DNA of 64,000 bases from Vibrio quintilis (lineage in GTDB: Bacteria; Pseudomonadota; Gammaproteobacteria; Enterobacterales; Vibrionaceae), in the NCBI RefSeq assembly GCF_024529975.1, contig NZ_AP024897.1:992001-1056000 (forward strand), read 5' to 3'. The position numbers and the translations under genes were made by a program. Position 1 is the first letter of the stretch, and the number at the start of each line of letters is the position of its first letter. Of this stretch, positions 45,563 to 54,879 are shown piece after piece. Below the pieces are notes generated by a model. The model had not been told where the DNA came from, searched no databases, and saw only the letters and a program-made list of their open reading frames with translations.

Positions 45563-46162
45563 ATGAAAAGTAAATTTCTGAACGGTCAACACCTCTCTCT
45601 TGAACAACAAATTGATCTTCTTTCTGAGTTTGTTCTGTCTATCGATGAAATATCTCCCATCTTGCAGGCGATTCATCGTGTGCCTGATGCATGGGTAGGT
45701 GCCGGGGTGATTTTCCAAAACGTCTGGAATGTGATGCATGATTTTGAAATCAACTCATTTATTAAAGATATTGATATTTTTTACTGGGATCCTGATGACT
45801 TAAGCTGGGAGAGCGAAGATCGGTATATTTGCCGGTTAAAGGAAGAACTTGCCAATATAAACATCCCCATCGATGTAAAAAATATTGCGAGAATACATCT
45901 CTGGTATGAGCAACGGTTCGGCATTTCGATAGCACCTTATGGCAGTGTTCATGAATCAATTTCTACCTGGCCCGTGATTGGTGCCTGTATGGCGATGAGA
46001 CAAAGAGGTGACAAGATCGAATTTATTGCACCTTACGGATTTCATGACATGTTTGCCCTGCGGTTAAGGCCAAATAAAACAATCATCAGCCGTGATATTT
46101 ACGAAGAGAAAGTAAACCGGTGGACAACGCAATGGCCATTATTGGTCGCTGAAACCTGGTAA
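45563..46162 (+). CDS. Nucleotidyltransferase family protein (DUF925-like)
   Basis: 199 residues. The pattern PDAWVGAGVIFQNVWNVMHD, then KDIDIFYWDPDDLSWE and KNIARIHLWYEQRFGI is that of the DUF925/PF06042 nucleotidyltransferase-like family, with the DxD in IKDIDIFYWD. Function of the family is unknown. Twin LexA boxes sit upstream, so damage-inducible expression is possible. A relic of the dispersed repeat follows. Confidence 0.8.
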   Translation: MKSKFLNGQHLSLEQQIDLLSEFVLSIDEISPILQAIHRVPDAWVGAGVIFQNVWNVMHDFEINSFIKDIDIFYWDPDDLSWESEDRYICRLKEELANINIPIDVKNIARIHLWYEQRFGISIAPYGSVHESISTWPVIGACMAMRQRGDKIEFIAPYGFHDMFALRLRPNKTIISRDIYEEKVNRWTTQWPLLVAETW

Positions 46163-46194
46163 GGCTGCCTTTTCGTGTGATTCAGGCCGCCCGT

Positions 46195-46229
46195 GGCTGA
46201 ACCCTGCATCTTCAGGTTGCTTGGGTATA
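46195..46229. repeat. Right-end relic of the dispersed repeat
   Basis: GGCTGAACCCTGCATCTTCA followed by GGTTGCTTGGGTATA, matching the right terminus of the 266-bp element. The rest is missing. Confidence 0.7.
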
Positions 46230-46606
46230 GTCACAGTATCATCTGGCGGCCTGAATGATACCGGTGAAAACCCGTTGATGAAAACCAATGTAAACAAAGT
46301 ATGAAATGATACGTTTGGAGTTTGTTTGATGCACAAGAATCGATTGATGAAGCGTTGTGGTGAATAACTTATTTCATATGCATTATTTATATTCAGGTCA
46401 TTTGAGTAAATAAAAGCTTTCTATTTTCGATATTCAATGTATAGTGGCGACTGCTCCAGAAATTAGAGCTATTAGTGAAACATTTTGGTTAAGTCTCTTC
46501 TCAGTTTTTTTCGAATCTTTTCGTTACACCCTGCGATAACTTCTTCTCTGTATTCTTTAAAGTAGCTTTTTTCTCCGGTTTTTTTCTAATTATTATCGAG
46601 GTATTT
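46230..46606 (+). promoter_or_regulatory. Leader region of the cold-shock gene
   Basis: This 377-base stretch has no gene. It is AT-rich and ends in a long pyrimidine-rich 5' leader with several TTTTTTC tracts. Cold-shock genes of the cspA type usually have a leader of about 160 bases that folds differently at low temperature, which fits here, but no exact cold-box could be fixed. Confidence 0.4.
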
Positions 46607-46819
46607 ATGTCTAATAAGACAACAGGTTCAGTGAAGTGGTTTAACGAAACAAAAGGTTTTGGTTTTATTACACCTGACAATGGTAGTGCTGATGTATTCG
46701 TTCACTTTAATGCGATCGCTGCAGACGGCTTTAAAACTTTAACTGAAGGTCAGGCTGTCAGCTTTAATGTTGAACAGGGGGCAAAAGGCCCACAAGCTGT
46801 GAACGTTATCCCAGCCTGA
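46607..46819 (+). CDS. cspA: CspA-type cold-shock protein
   Basis: 70 residues, the family norm. RNP1 is KGFGFITP and RNP2 is DVFVHF, in the order [20 protein letters not shown] ... DVFVHFNAI. It binds single-stranded RNA and DNA and prevents RNA structure at low temperature. An inverted repeat, GAGAAGAG...CTCTTCTC (about 46829-46876), follows the stop and may act as a terminator. The paralogue number cannot be set, so the symbol is by family. Confidence 0.95.
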   Translation: MSNKTTGSVKWFNETKGFGFITPDNGSADVFVHFNAIAADGFKTLTEGQAVSFNVEQGAKGPQAVNVIPA

Positions 46820-47199
46820 TTTTTCTTTGAGAAGAGTACCGTTCCCATCTGTTGGTGCTATCGGGGCTCTTCTCAAAATCATCAATGACAGAGAAAGCAA
46901 TGCAACGAAAAACAAGTCGACAAATATATTGGTATCATATCAAACGAGATCAAAAATCAGTTCGGGAACAAGCTCCGGTTGTTCAGGATTAATTTTTATA
47001 CATCAACACCATAACCATTGGTTTCACCTCTTCATCAATTGAACATTGATATCCTCAAACGACACATCCTTCCTCAGGTTTCTACGTTATACAGAGAGTT
47101 AAAAGTCTCTTTTTGCGAGATAACCGGTACAGGTGAAATACTCAATACCCGTGTAATAGCATTGGTAAATTTTCCATTGAATAATTATCGAGCAAATTT

Positions 47200-47346
47200 A
47201 TGAAGAAGAAAACTAAGCCTAAGATGTCTGACGCCCAAAAAATGACTTCTGATAATGAAGACAGACCGCCAAGTCCACATCAAATCAGAAAAAAAATCGA
47301 AGAAATTTTATTGCAACGTGCACAGGATAAATTTTTCGATCTTTAA
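47200..47346 (+). CDS. Small basic/acidic protein, 48 aa
   Basis: 48 residues, MKKKTKPKMSDAQKM at the start and HQIRKKIEEILLQRAQDKFF at the end. One charged helix at the C-terminus. No family recognised. Between cspA and this gene (46820-47199) only short open frames are seen, including a 35-codon one at 46885-46992 (MTEKAMQRKTSRQIYW), which may be part of a decayed gene. Coding status is moderate on the strength of composition alone. Confidence 0.4.
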   Translation: MKKKTKPKMSDAQKMTSDNEDRPPSPHQIRKKIEEILLQRAQDKFFDL

Positions 47347-47492
47347 CAAACATCAGACAAGTTTAATGATTGACAATCCGTTTCGTGATGGTGCAACAAT
47401 CTATAAAATTGAGCCCATTCGAAACCTTCCCGGGTGACGTGAATAATATGCTGGTGATTGTTGCAGAATTCATATGATCGATGCTGTGATTG

Positions 47493-47882
47493 TCATACTT
47501 CAAATTCATCTGAACGGATAGCATCTGCTTCCAGTTGTCTGCAATAGTCCTGCTCTAAAGTGTACAAATAATCAATATCCTGCAACTGACTCAGCCTGAC
47601 CGGACGGATGGTGCATAACACTCTGTGGCCTCCATTATTTATATGACTCAGATAGAAACGCTTCGGACTTTTACGGATACCAAAGCATGAGGCGTTGACT
47701 GAGTATGCCAGTGAGATGTAGGGCTCGAAGTCAAGTTCATAAAAGGTCATCGCATTGAATTGATGTTCATCGATATAGATACTCTGAAGATAAAAAGCTT
47801 CTGTTTTATCGTGGTCAACATCTTGATAGCTTTGAAATAGTTGCTTTAGGTCTTGTGTTGATTTCAAAATAATGTGTGTCAA
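47493..47882 (-). CDS. Unknown 129-aa protein
   Basis: 129 residues. Mixed alpha/beta with FNAMTFYELDFEPYISLAYS and GHRVLCTIRPVRLSQLQDID. Not recognised. It is back to back with the decayed immunity-like gene at 47934. Composition resembles the small genes of the Rhs immunity bank, so a loose immunity gene is one option, but this is weak. Confidence 0.5.
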   Translation of the reverse strand: MTHIILKSTQDLKQLFQSYQDVDHDKTEAFYLQSIYIDEHQFNAMTFYELDFEPYISLAYSVNASCFGIRKSPKRFYLSHINNGGHRVLCTIRPVRLSQLQDIDYLYTLEQDYCRQLEADAIRSDEFEV

Positions 47883-47933
47883 GATTACTTTCCTGTTGTG
47901 CTACATGTTGGCCATAGTTTACAGAAAGATCAT

Positions 47934-48237
47934 ATGGCTATAGAGATTGAAGAACAGCTGAAAAAATTATCAGCAGGTATAACTCAGGCAATTGTGTTTT
48001 CTCTGATGATGAAATCTCAGAACAAGACTTTTTCGGTACAACGAATACATGTCTTATCCTTTTGGCTGAAAAGCTCATCTCTGCGTCAAGTGAATTTGAA
48101 AGGTGGGTACATTCCTGCATTCTCTTCCCTTGAACCGTACCTTTCGGCTGCAACCTGAATCATGCATCTTCAGATTACCTGGGGATATCGTTGAACATTC
48201 AAATCTGGGCCGCTGGCTAAAAACCTCAACCTGGTAA
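47934..48237 (+). pseudogene. Decayed paralogue of the 19562 immunity-like gene, damaged by the dispersed repeat
   Basis: Starts MAIEIEEQLKKLSAGITQAI, like MTEIEKKIKELSYHIDKAM of the 19562 product. A single-base frameshift at about 47999 leads into DDEISEQDFFGTTNTCLILL. The dispersed-repeat relic then occupies about 48064-48187, after which the frame ends TCAAATCTGGGCCGCTGGCT = SNLGRWL, the same motif that ends the 19562 product. The gene has therefore lost function by indel and repeat insertion. Confidence 0.7.
48064..48187. repeat. Right half of the dispersed repeat
   Basis: From GGCTGAAAAGCTCATCTCTG to CATCTTCAGATTACCTGGGG, aligning to the right 120 bases of the 266-bp element (GCTGAAAGGCACATTTCTGC; CATTCCTGCATTC; CATGCATCTTCAGGTTGC). 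The left half is absent. Confidence 0.7.
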
Positions 48238-49002
48238 AATGACATATAACCGGTTATCGACATTTAACAACTGGTTCTTACCTATGTCGATTCGGGGCGT
48301 GCGCCAGTGACAGTGACCGAAAATCACCAGACTCTGCCCCTTCATTTCAAATATTTCTCTGATCATCGAATCGCCCACCTGCTGATTTTGCGGGTCATCC
48401 GGTCCCTGATGAAGTAACAGAATATCCGGTTTTTTGGCGATGACTTTGTTGAGTGATGACTGAAAGTCAATATCCGTTTTGCGCTGGTTTTTGTCCGGAC
48501 GACCGATAATGCCGCAGATGCCGCCAGTCTGAATCCCACGGATGCTTTTCGTGTTGCCATCCAGTACAGTGACATTTGGGGCCAGTTGAGATGCATCGAC
48601 GATATCATGGTTGCCATGCACACCGATCACATGCTGACTGATACTGGCGAATGCATTCCATACCTGCGTGACATCACCGGTTCCGCCGAGTTTACGACAA
48701 TCAGGATAGTCATAAAAATCACCAGCCATCAATAAAGTATCGATGGTTGGGATTTCTTTTTGCTCCTGAAGCAGAACTAATTCTTCAGCGACGGCTTCAC
48801 CCACCAAACGGGCTGAGCGATGATGAATTTCTCTGCCTTGTAAATCTGAAGTGGCAACGATTGATGAAATATCCTTTGGCAGGCCTTCTGCATAAGCCCG
48901 GAAAAATGGTAACAGAACCTTTCTGATATTTCCTTTTGGCCCGGAGCTCTGATATCTCAGTATATGGAAAGGCTTTTCTTCAGTTTTTATAATTCTTATC
49001 AC
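48226..49002 (-). CDS. Calcineurin-like metallophosphoesterase
   Basis: 258 residues. The five metal-site blocks are visible: IVATSDLQGREIHH, LLMAGDFYDYP, IGVHGNHDIVD, LLLHQGPDDP and IFGHCHWRTP. Substrate unknown (nucleotides or phosphoesters in relatives). Its last codons overlap the end of the decayed immunity-like gene on the other strand. Confidence 0.88.
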   Translation of the reverse strand: MIRIIKTEEKPFHILRYQSSGPKGNIRKVLLPFFRAYAEGLPKDISSIVATSDLQGREIHHRSARLVGEAVAEELVLLQEQKEIPTIDTLLMAGDFYDYPDCRKLGGTGDVTQVWNAFASISQHVIGVHGNHDIVDASQLAPNVTVLDGNTKSIRGIQTGGICGIIGRPDKNQRKTDIDFQSSLNKVIAKKPDILLLHQGPDDPQNQQVGDSMIREIFEMKGQSLVIFGHCHWRTPRIDIGKNQLLNVDNRLYVILPG

Positions 49003-49371
49003 AATGAATTCTCCTGACCGGTAAATTTCCGCTTAAACGACGACCGGCATGTTCAGAAAATATGCATCGGCTGGCTGATAATGATGAATACACTTTTTAA
49101 GTGGATTGTATTATATCAATAGCGACTCAAGCTATTTAATTTAAATAACCGTTTTTATTTTATGGGAATATCATCACTGATTCTTTGATTTGTTATTCTG
49201 ATGGCAAAAACTTAATTTATTGTATTATCAATATTGAATTTATCAGGTAGTATGATATTTAATCGAATTAAAAACGATACAAATCAACAATCAAAAAATA
49301 ATTCCGGACCGGATATTGAAGCATTCCGGTTCAGAAATACAGAATGATGATCATAGCAATAAGGAAGTATC
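49003..49371. other. AT-rich intergenic stretch
   Basis: No gene seen. Holds the divergent promoters of the metallophosphoesterase and the acetyltransferase. Very AT-rich between about 49080 and 49310, with TATGATATTTAATCG-like promoter text near 49250. Confidence 0.4.
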
Positions 49372-49857
49372 GTGGAAGTAAAGTACCAGAAGGCACATTA
49401 TTTTGACGGAGAATTGCTGGCCGAAATACGTGTACAGGCAATGAGAACAAGTCTGGAAGCCATTGGCAGATTTGATCCAAAGCGGGCGCGTGACAGATTT
49501 CTGGATAATTTTTGTCCGGAAGAAACATCCATGATTCTTGTCAATCATGACATCGTCGGCTTTTATTCTCTCTCAACCAGAGATGATTATCTGTATCTGG
49601 CTCATCTTTATATTTTGCCTGAATATCAGGGCAACAGGCTGGGGTTTCATACCTTAACCCGAATCAAAGAAATGGCGGCTGGCCTGAATTATCCGCTCCG
49701 GCTCGGGGCATTAAGAGGCAGCCCTTCCAATGATTTTTATATAGCGAACGGTTTTCGCTTCAGCCATGAGGAAGACTGGGATCTGTATTATGTGTGGGAA
49801 CAGGGCGGGCCGGTGCGTCATTCGCCGGCTTTGGTTTCGGCGCAGGCTGGTTCGTGA
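49372..49857 (+). CDS. GNAT-family N-acetyltransferase
   Basis: 161 residues from a GTG with AAGGAAG upstream. The acetyl-CoA motif is LYILPEYQGNRLGFHTL, preceded by DYLYLAHL and followed by NDFYIANGFRFSHEEDWDLY. Acceptor substrate unknown. Confidence 0.85.
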   Translation: MEVKYQKAHYFDGELLAEIRVQAMRTSLEAIGRFDPKRARDRFLDNFCPEETSMILVNHDIVGFYSLSTRDDYLYLAHLYILPEYQGNRLGFHTLTRIKEMAAGLNYPLRLGALRGSPSNDFYIANGFRFSHEEDWDLYYVWEQGGPVRHSPALVSAQAGS

Positions 49858-49999
49858 TAGTGCTTTGATCATCATTTTGTGTGGTTATCGGGACTGATTC
49901 CGGCATTGTCTCTTCCCGGTCACAGAAAATGGCGGTCTCAGTTTGGGTATATATACTTTGAAATGAAGTCCCCGATCATGTTCAGGAAAAGGATGCCTC

Positions 50000-50737
50000 A
50001 TGAACATTAAGATAAGCATGATGATGTTGCTTTTCTCTCAGCTGCTGTTCAGCAGCCATCTTTGGGCTGCCACTGTGACGGTTTACAGCCTCGAAGCGAT
50101 GCCTTATTGCGGACTGATAAACGGGCATCCTTCCGGCATTGCGATCGATATTCTCAATGAGGCAACCAAGTACGGAGCACCGGCATTTCAATTCCGGTTT
50201 GATATTCCCTGGATGAGAGCAACCCAGAGAGTTCAGTATGCAAAAGATGAATTAGTTGCCATTATTCCTTTTACCCGGTCAGCTGTACGGGAACATCAGT
50301 TTAAATGGGTTGCTGAAATAATGGCAACCGAATATCGGTTTTATTCCTATCACAGAACGGTGCCTGTACAGTCAGTTGGTGAGATTAAACATAAAACTGT
50401 GGGTGTGGTTCACGGGCATGCGATTATCCCCATGCTTGCCAATCTGGGATTACGCCTCGATACCGGTGCCAAAACCGCTCAGAAAAATATCCTGAAAATG
50501 ATCAGCAAACGGTTTGATGTGATTGCCGATTCGGATGTCATTGTGATGTATAACTGGAAACAAGCCGGTCTGAAGATGGAAGAGCTGCAGGTCGGCCCGG
50601 CTATTGGTCAGATTAAGCGGGTTTATATTGCGACCGGATTAGACTTTCCTGATGATGTTGCTGCAAAGATTTCAGAAGCGGTCGCGATAATGAAGCAAAA
50701 TGGTGAGCTGCAAAAAATCTATGATCGATGGTTGTAG
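50000..50737 (+). CDS. Periplasmic family 3-type binding protein
   Basis: 245 residues with a signal peptide (MNIKISMMMLLFSQLLFSSH, then LWA). MPYCGLINGHPSGIAIDILN, PWMRATQRVQYAKDELVAII and VGVVHGHAIIPMLANLG follow the SBP3 pattern common in Vibrio and Shewanella proteins with no ABC partner. Ligand unknown. Single gene unit. Confidence 0.82.
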   Translation: MNIKISMMMLLFSQLLFSSHLWAATVTVYSLEAMPYCGLINGHPSGIAIDILNEATKYGAPAFQFRFDIPWMRATQRVQYAKDELVAIIPFTRSAVREHQFKWVAEIMATEYRFYSYHRTVPVQSVGEIKHKTVGVVHGHAIIPMLANLGLRLDTGAKTAQKNILKMISKRFDVIADSDVIVMYNWKQAGLKMEELQVGPAIGQIKRVYIATGLDFPDDVAAKISEAVAIMKQNGELQKIYDRWL

Positions 50738-50806
50738 GGTCTGTTGATTACTGAGCCAGATGTTAAACTACCCTTTTATTTTATTCAGAAGTAAAAAGGT
50801 AGTGTG

Positions 50807-51061
50807 ATGAATCCGATTCTTGCGATGTTAAAAGAGCACAATATCAGCGATGCACAGATTAGTGAGCTGTTTCAGGCGTTAACACAAAATCCGCTGGCTG
50901 CGATGGCAACTCTCGGTCAGCTGAATTTGCCTCAGGAAAAGCTCCAGTCACTGATGGAGCAGCTGATGCAAAATCCGGCTTTGATCAAAGAAGCAGTTGA
51001 AGAGTTGGGGCTGGATTTCTCCAAAGTCGAAGAAGCAAAGCAACGGCTGCAAAATAACTAA
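50807..51061 (+). CDS. DUF2999 family protein
   Basis: 84 residues (GTG at 50804 would add one). All-helical, with MNPILAMLKEHNISDAQISE and NPALIKEAVEELGLDFSKVE, as in DUF2999 proteins restricted mostly to Vibrio and related genera. Function unknown. A strong terminator follows. Confidence 0.85.
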   Translation: MNPILAMLKEHNISDAQISELFQALTQNPLAAMATLGQLNLPQEKLQSLMEQLMQNPALIKEAVEELGLDFSKVEEAKQRLQNN

Positions 51062-51097
51062 GCTGTAAAATACATCAGGTCAACTGAATTTCCTAAG

Positions 51098-51139
51098 GCC
51101 GCTCAGTGCACCCCAAACCGGTGCCTGAGCGGCTTTTTT
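51098..51139 (+). terminator. Terminator after DUF2999 gene
   Basis: GCCGCTCAGTGCACC, short loop, GGTGCCTGAGCGGC, then TTTTTT. A textbook intrinsic terminator. Confidence 0.9.
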
Positions 51140-51347
51140 GATCGGTGAACCGTGCTGAGCCGGATAACAAAATAATTTTTTTTGATTGTCGATCAATCAT
51201 ATACATGGTTATGATAATGTGTATCAATATCAATTAGCATTCATCAACAGGTGAGCAACTTCAGGCCAATGTCGGCTGCATCTGAAAAAGGTGCCGGGAT
51301 GCGGTCGGATGAATGATGTCAGTATATGAAACAGGGCTTTTGAGTTC

Positions 51348-53627
51348 ATGAATAAACAAGATTTAAATCAGGCAGAAATCCGCTGGACAGACAATGATGT
51401 GCCGCATATCAAAGCTGGTAATTATGAAGCACTTGGTTTTGGTTATGGGTGTGTGCATGCCCGCGACCGTTTGTTAGAACTCGCAGGGCAGGCGATTGCG
51501 CTGCGGGGGGAACGGTCGAAATATTATGGGGCTGACGGATTTTCTACCGTTGGCTTTTTAAAAACGACCAACCTGAATTCTGATTTGATCTTCCGGATGA
51601 GACTGCCGGATGCGTGGGTTGAACAAGCACTGGCAAAACTGAGTCATAAAATCCGTGATTATATCTGTGGTTATGTGAATGGCCTGAATCATTATGTTAA
51701 TCATATGCCGGATGATGCAAGGCGGCGTTTGAGTCCGGATGAGCACCTGGTGACTTTTGAACCTGCTGATGTGGTTCGTTCCGCGATGCGCTTTGGCATT
51801 ATGAAAGAACTGGTTGAAATCGGGCCTTATATTGTCTCTTCTTCCCGGGCATGGCAGGAAAATCCGCCTGATGCCGCAGATTCAGAGAATTCACCCCATG
51901 CCAGAGCGGTTGAGACAGAAGGTGGTTTTGGCAGTAATGCCTGGGCTTTCGGTGGAGATGTGGTGGAAGGAGAAGGCGCGATTTTACTTGGCAACCCGCA
52001 TTCGGCATGGAAACGCACGCCGCATCAGCAGCGAATTTACATGCATCAGTATCACCTCACCATTCCCGGTGAACTTGATGTTGCCGGGACTTCTTTTCTT
52101 GGTTTTCCGCTGCCGATGACCGGCTACAATGCTGATGTCTCATGGAGTATTTTAGACGCAGCAACGGTCACGCCGTATGTGTTACAGAAAATGGTGGTCG
52201 CTGAGTCAGACGGGCAACTGACTTACCTGATGGACGGCGAAACAAAGCCATTATCGGTCAGATCTGTGACGATAGATGTACTTGAAAATGACGGCCAGGT
52301 AAAACCCCGGACTTACGAATTTATCGAATCGGAACTGGGTATCCTCTATCAGTTGCCTGAGCGTCCGGGGAAACCGAAGGGATGGTATGCGATTACTAAC
52401 CCCGGAGAGAACAATGCCTGCGGGCTGGACCAGTTTCTTGAAGCAGCGAAGGCGGGGTCTGCGCGTGAGTTTGTCGCTGCGATAGAAAATAACCGGGGGA
52501 TTTTGTGTCAGCTGGTGGTTGCAGACCGCCACGGCGAGGTGGGTTATGTGGTGGCGGGCAATGTGCCGCCACTCAGCGACGAAGCCATGGCGCAATGTCA
52601 CATCGGGGACGAAACTGCAGCATTTCATGTGCTGGACGGCACCCGCAGCGATTGTGCTTTACGCGATGCAGACAACCGGCCTTTACAGGCGCCCGCTTCG
52701 TTTTATCCCAATGTGATCACCCGTGGGGTGATTCAGAATACCAACAACAGTTATAAATTTACTGAATACGGAAAAATCCAGCCTGATTATCCATCGGTAT
52801 TTGGTCAGCATAAGGACGACCATCAAATCGGTAAACATATCGCGGCCGGGCTGAGATATGATCCGAGGCTGATGATGTCTGTACGGAGAATAAAAGAACT
52901 GCTTGCCAAAGGGCCGGTGACGCCCGAAAGTGCGCTCCGGATCATTTTTGATAACCGCAATTACGCGGCAGAAACGTTTCTTGATGACATTCTTACGCTC
53001 TCTGAACTGGCTGGTTCAGAAGCTGCCCGGAAAGGATTTGCGGCATTACGGGGATGGGACAGAAAAAACAATGCACAAAGCCGTGGCGCACTGCTGTTCC
53101 ATCAGTTCTGGAACAAAATGGTTCAGACTGATCTGCTGAAAGTCCCGGCCAGCGGTAATCCGGAACTCGGGTCGCAACTTGAAATGACATCAGGTAGTGC
53201 GCCGGTGATCATTGAAGCGCTTGAAACATCAGTCACTGAGCTGACAGATTTCGGATTCAGCCCGGATGAACCCTGGGGAAATGCCCTGTATCAAACCGCC
53301 GATTCAGCTCAAATTCCATTGCACGGCGGCTCTTATCAGGAAGGGATTCTCAATGGTGAAATGCCGGCACCGCTAACGGAAAAGGGCTTTCCTTATATCC
53401 TGTTCGGCACGGCGTATGTTCAGCTGGTGAAATGGGAGAGCGGGCAAATCGTGGTGGAAGCTTTGCTCAGCCACGGCCAGCGGGACGGGGTTGAGTCCGC
53501 CGGACGAACCGCTCAGCTCCGGATGTTTTCCAATAAACAGTTGTACCGGGTGCCTTATTTGCCGCAGGAGTTAGCTGGTGCTGAGTTAAGTCATTCAGCA
53601 TTTCCTGAGATATCTGTTGCGGAATAA
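51348..53627 (+). CDS. Penicillin acylase family amidohydrolase (Ntn hydrolase)
   Basis: 759 residues. N-terminal alpha region has EIRWTDNDVPHIKAGNYEAL, GYGCVHARDRLLE and VNGLNHYV. The self-processing site is GGFGSNAWAFGGD, with the catalytic nucleophile Ser 196 that becomes the beta-chain N-terminus. The beta region has GNPHSAWKRTPHQQ, GYNADVSWSILDAAT, and GVIQNTNNSYKF (catalytic Asn). Family members cleave acyl side chains from beta-lactams, acyl-homoserine lactones or lipopeptides. No signal peptide is visible, unlike most periplasmic relatives. Substrate cannot be fixed; acyl-homoserine lactones are a possibility in a Vibrio. Confidence 0.9.
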   Translation: MNKQDLNQAEIRWTDNDVPHIKAGNYEALGFGYGCVHARDRLLELAGQAIALRGERSKYYGADGFSTVGFLKTTNLNSDLIFRMRLPDAWVEQALAKLSHKIRDYICGYVNGLNHYVNHMPDDARRRLSPDEHLVTFEPADVVRSAMRFGIMKELVEIGPYIVSSSRAWQENPPDAADSENSPHARAVETEGGFGSNAWAFGGDVVEGEGAILLGNPHSAWKRTPHQQRIYMHQYHLTIPGELDVAGTSFLGFPLPMTGYNADVSWSILDAATVTPYVLQKMVVAESDGQLTYLMDGETKPLSVRSVTIDVLENDGQVKPRTYEFIESELGILYQLPERPGKPKGWYAITNPGENNACGLDQFLEAAKAGSAREFVAAIENNRGILCQLVVADRHGEVGYVVAGNVPPLSDEAMAQCHIGDETAAFHVLDGTRSDCALRDADNRPLQAPASFYPNVITRGVIQNTNNSYKFTEYGKIQPDYPSVFGQHKDDHQIGKHIAAGLRYDPRLMMSVRRIKELLAKGPVTPESALRIIFDNRNYAAETFLDDILTLSELAGSEAARKGFAALRGWDRKNNAQSRGALLFHQFWNKMVQTDLLKVPASGNPELGSQLEMTSGSAPVIIEALETSVTELTDFGFSPDEPWGNALYQTADSAQIPLHGGSYQEGILNGEMPAPLTEKGFPYILFGTAYVQLVKWESGQIVVEALLSHGQRDGVESAGRTAQLRMFSNKQLYRVPYLPQELAGAELSHSAFPEISVAE

Positions 53628-53773
53628 CCAGGCGGGAATATTAAAAATTCAGTGTCATTTTTATTTAGCAAAAACTTAATGTGCTACTTGTTTGTATTTA
53701 ACCTCTTTCCTATTTAATGGGATGTGTTTATGATTGCGGCGCTTACACATACCAATTACAGGAAATATATTTA

Positions 53774-54787
53774 ATGAAACTGAAAACTCTGTTGGCTGTT
53801 TTTTCTGCCATGGCTTTACTGCTGGGCGTTGTCGGGGAATGTGCTGCGGTCTCATTCTCCGGAACGTTTTATGCCAGCCAGTCATGTCCGGCTTATCAAT
53901 CTAAAAATAAGAAGACCAATCCCGGTAATATTTATCTGGTTTCCGGGCAGTCTTATCAGATTCGCGAAGCGAATAAAAACAATGCGAGCTGGTATCGTGT
54001 TGTTGTGAGTGGCGCTAACCCGCAGTTACGTTGGGTTTCCGCTGATTGCGGCGAGGTGAAAGGGAGCAGTTCTGATTCATCCGGCAGTTCCGGTTCAGGC
54101 AGTTCTGGTTCAGGGAACAGCTGTTCCACTGCCGGGTTAGAAGACAGTTACGTTTTTGCCCTGAGCTGGCAACCAGCGTTCTGCGAAACCCATTCCTCCA
54201 AACCTGAATGTAAGGTCACTGACGCTGATGCTTATCAGGCCGGGAATTTTACGCTGCACGGATTATGGCCGAACAAAGCATCGTGCGGCACCAGTTATGG
54301 TTTCTGCGGACGCTATTCCCATTCACAAAGCTCTTTCTGTAGCTATGCGGCTGTGCCAATGTCGTCATCAACCCTGAAGTTACTGGGTCAATATATGCCA
54401 AGTGCAGCTTACGGTTCCTGTCTGCAACGTCATGAATGGTACAAACATGGTACTTGTCAGACTCAACGGGATGCAGACGGATACTTTAAAACTGCGATTC
54501 GTTTACAGAAAGAGTTTAACCAGGGGGTGGCGTATTTCATGCGGGATCATATCGGCAAATCGGTCTCCACGCAGGACTTTTTCGATGCCGTGGATCAGGC
54601 TTTCTTCGATGGGGCGCACAAGCGGTTACAGATTTCCTGCAAAAACAGCCAGCTGGTGGATGTGTATATCAACCTGCCAAAAGTGCTGGATGATAACGCA
54701 TCACTTGAAAGCTTAATGATGGATGCTGATCCGAAGTTTTCTAACAAATGCGGCAGCAGCTTTACCGTGGATGAAATCGGGCAGTAA
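53774..54787 (+). CDS. Secreted ribonuclease T2 family protein with N-terminal extra domain
   Basis: 337 residues from ATG 53774, chosen because a signal peptide follows at once (MKLKTLLAVFSAMALLLGVV). After a ~75-residue cysteine-containing extra domain (SGTFYASQSCPAYQS ... RWVSADCGEV) comes a Ser/Gly linker (SSDSSGSSGSGSSGSGNS), then the RNase T2 core with CAS1 NFTLHGLWPNKA and CAS2 LQRHEWYKHGTC, both with the catalytic histidines. It degrades RNA in the periplasm or outside the cell. The extra domain may bind substrate or envelope. Confidence 0.93.
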   Translation: MKLKTLLAVFSAMALLLGVVGECAAVSFSGTFYASQSCPAYQSKNKKTNPGNIYLVSGQSYQIREANKNNASWYRVVVSGANPQLRWVSADCGEVKGSSSDSSGSSGSGSSGSGNSCSTAGLEDSYVFALSWQPAFCETHSSKPECKVTDADAYQAGNFTLHGLWPNKASCGTSYGFCGRYSHSQSSFCSYAAVPMSSSTLKLLGQYMPSAAYGSCLQRHEWYKHGTCQTQRDADGYFKTAIRLQKEFNQGVAYFMRDHIGKSVSTQDFFDAVDQAFFDGAHKRLQISCKNSQLVDVYINLPKVLDDNASLESLMMDADPKFSNKCGSSFTVDEIGQ

Positions 54788-54843
54788 ACTGGTTTATAAA
54801 ATACAGCAGATAAACATCGGAATAAAAAAGGAGGCGGGAGCCT

Positions 54844-54879
54844 AATGCCAGTCAGTTAAGCTGACTGGCATTCTTTTTT
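54844..54879. terminator. Terminator between RNase T2 and endonuclease V genes
   Basis: AATGCCAGTCAG, loop TTAAG, CTGACTGGCATT, then CTTTTTT. A perfect 12-bp stem between converging genes. Confidence 0.9.

Noticed and set aside
46885..47440. Several short frames between cspA and 47493
   Set aside because: Except for the 48-codon gene at 47200, they lack start context or are interrupted; they may be remains of a decayed gene that I cannot identify.
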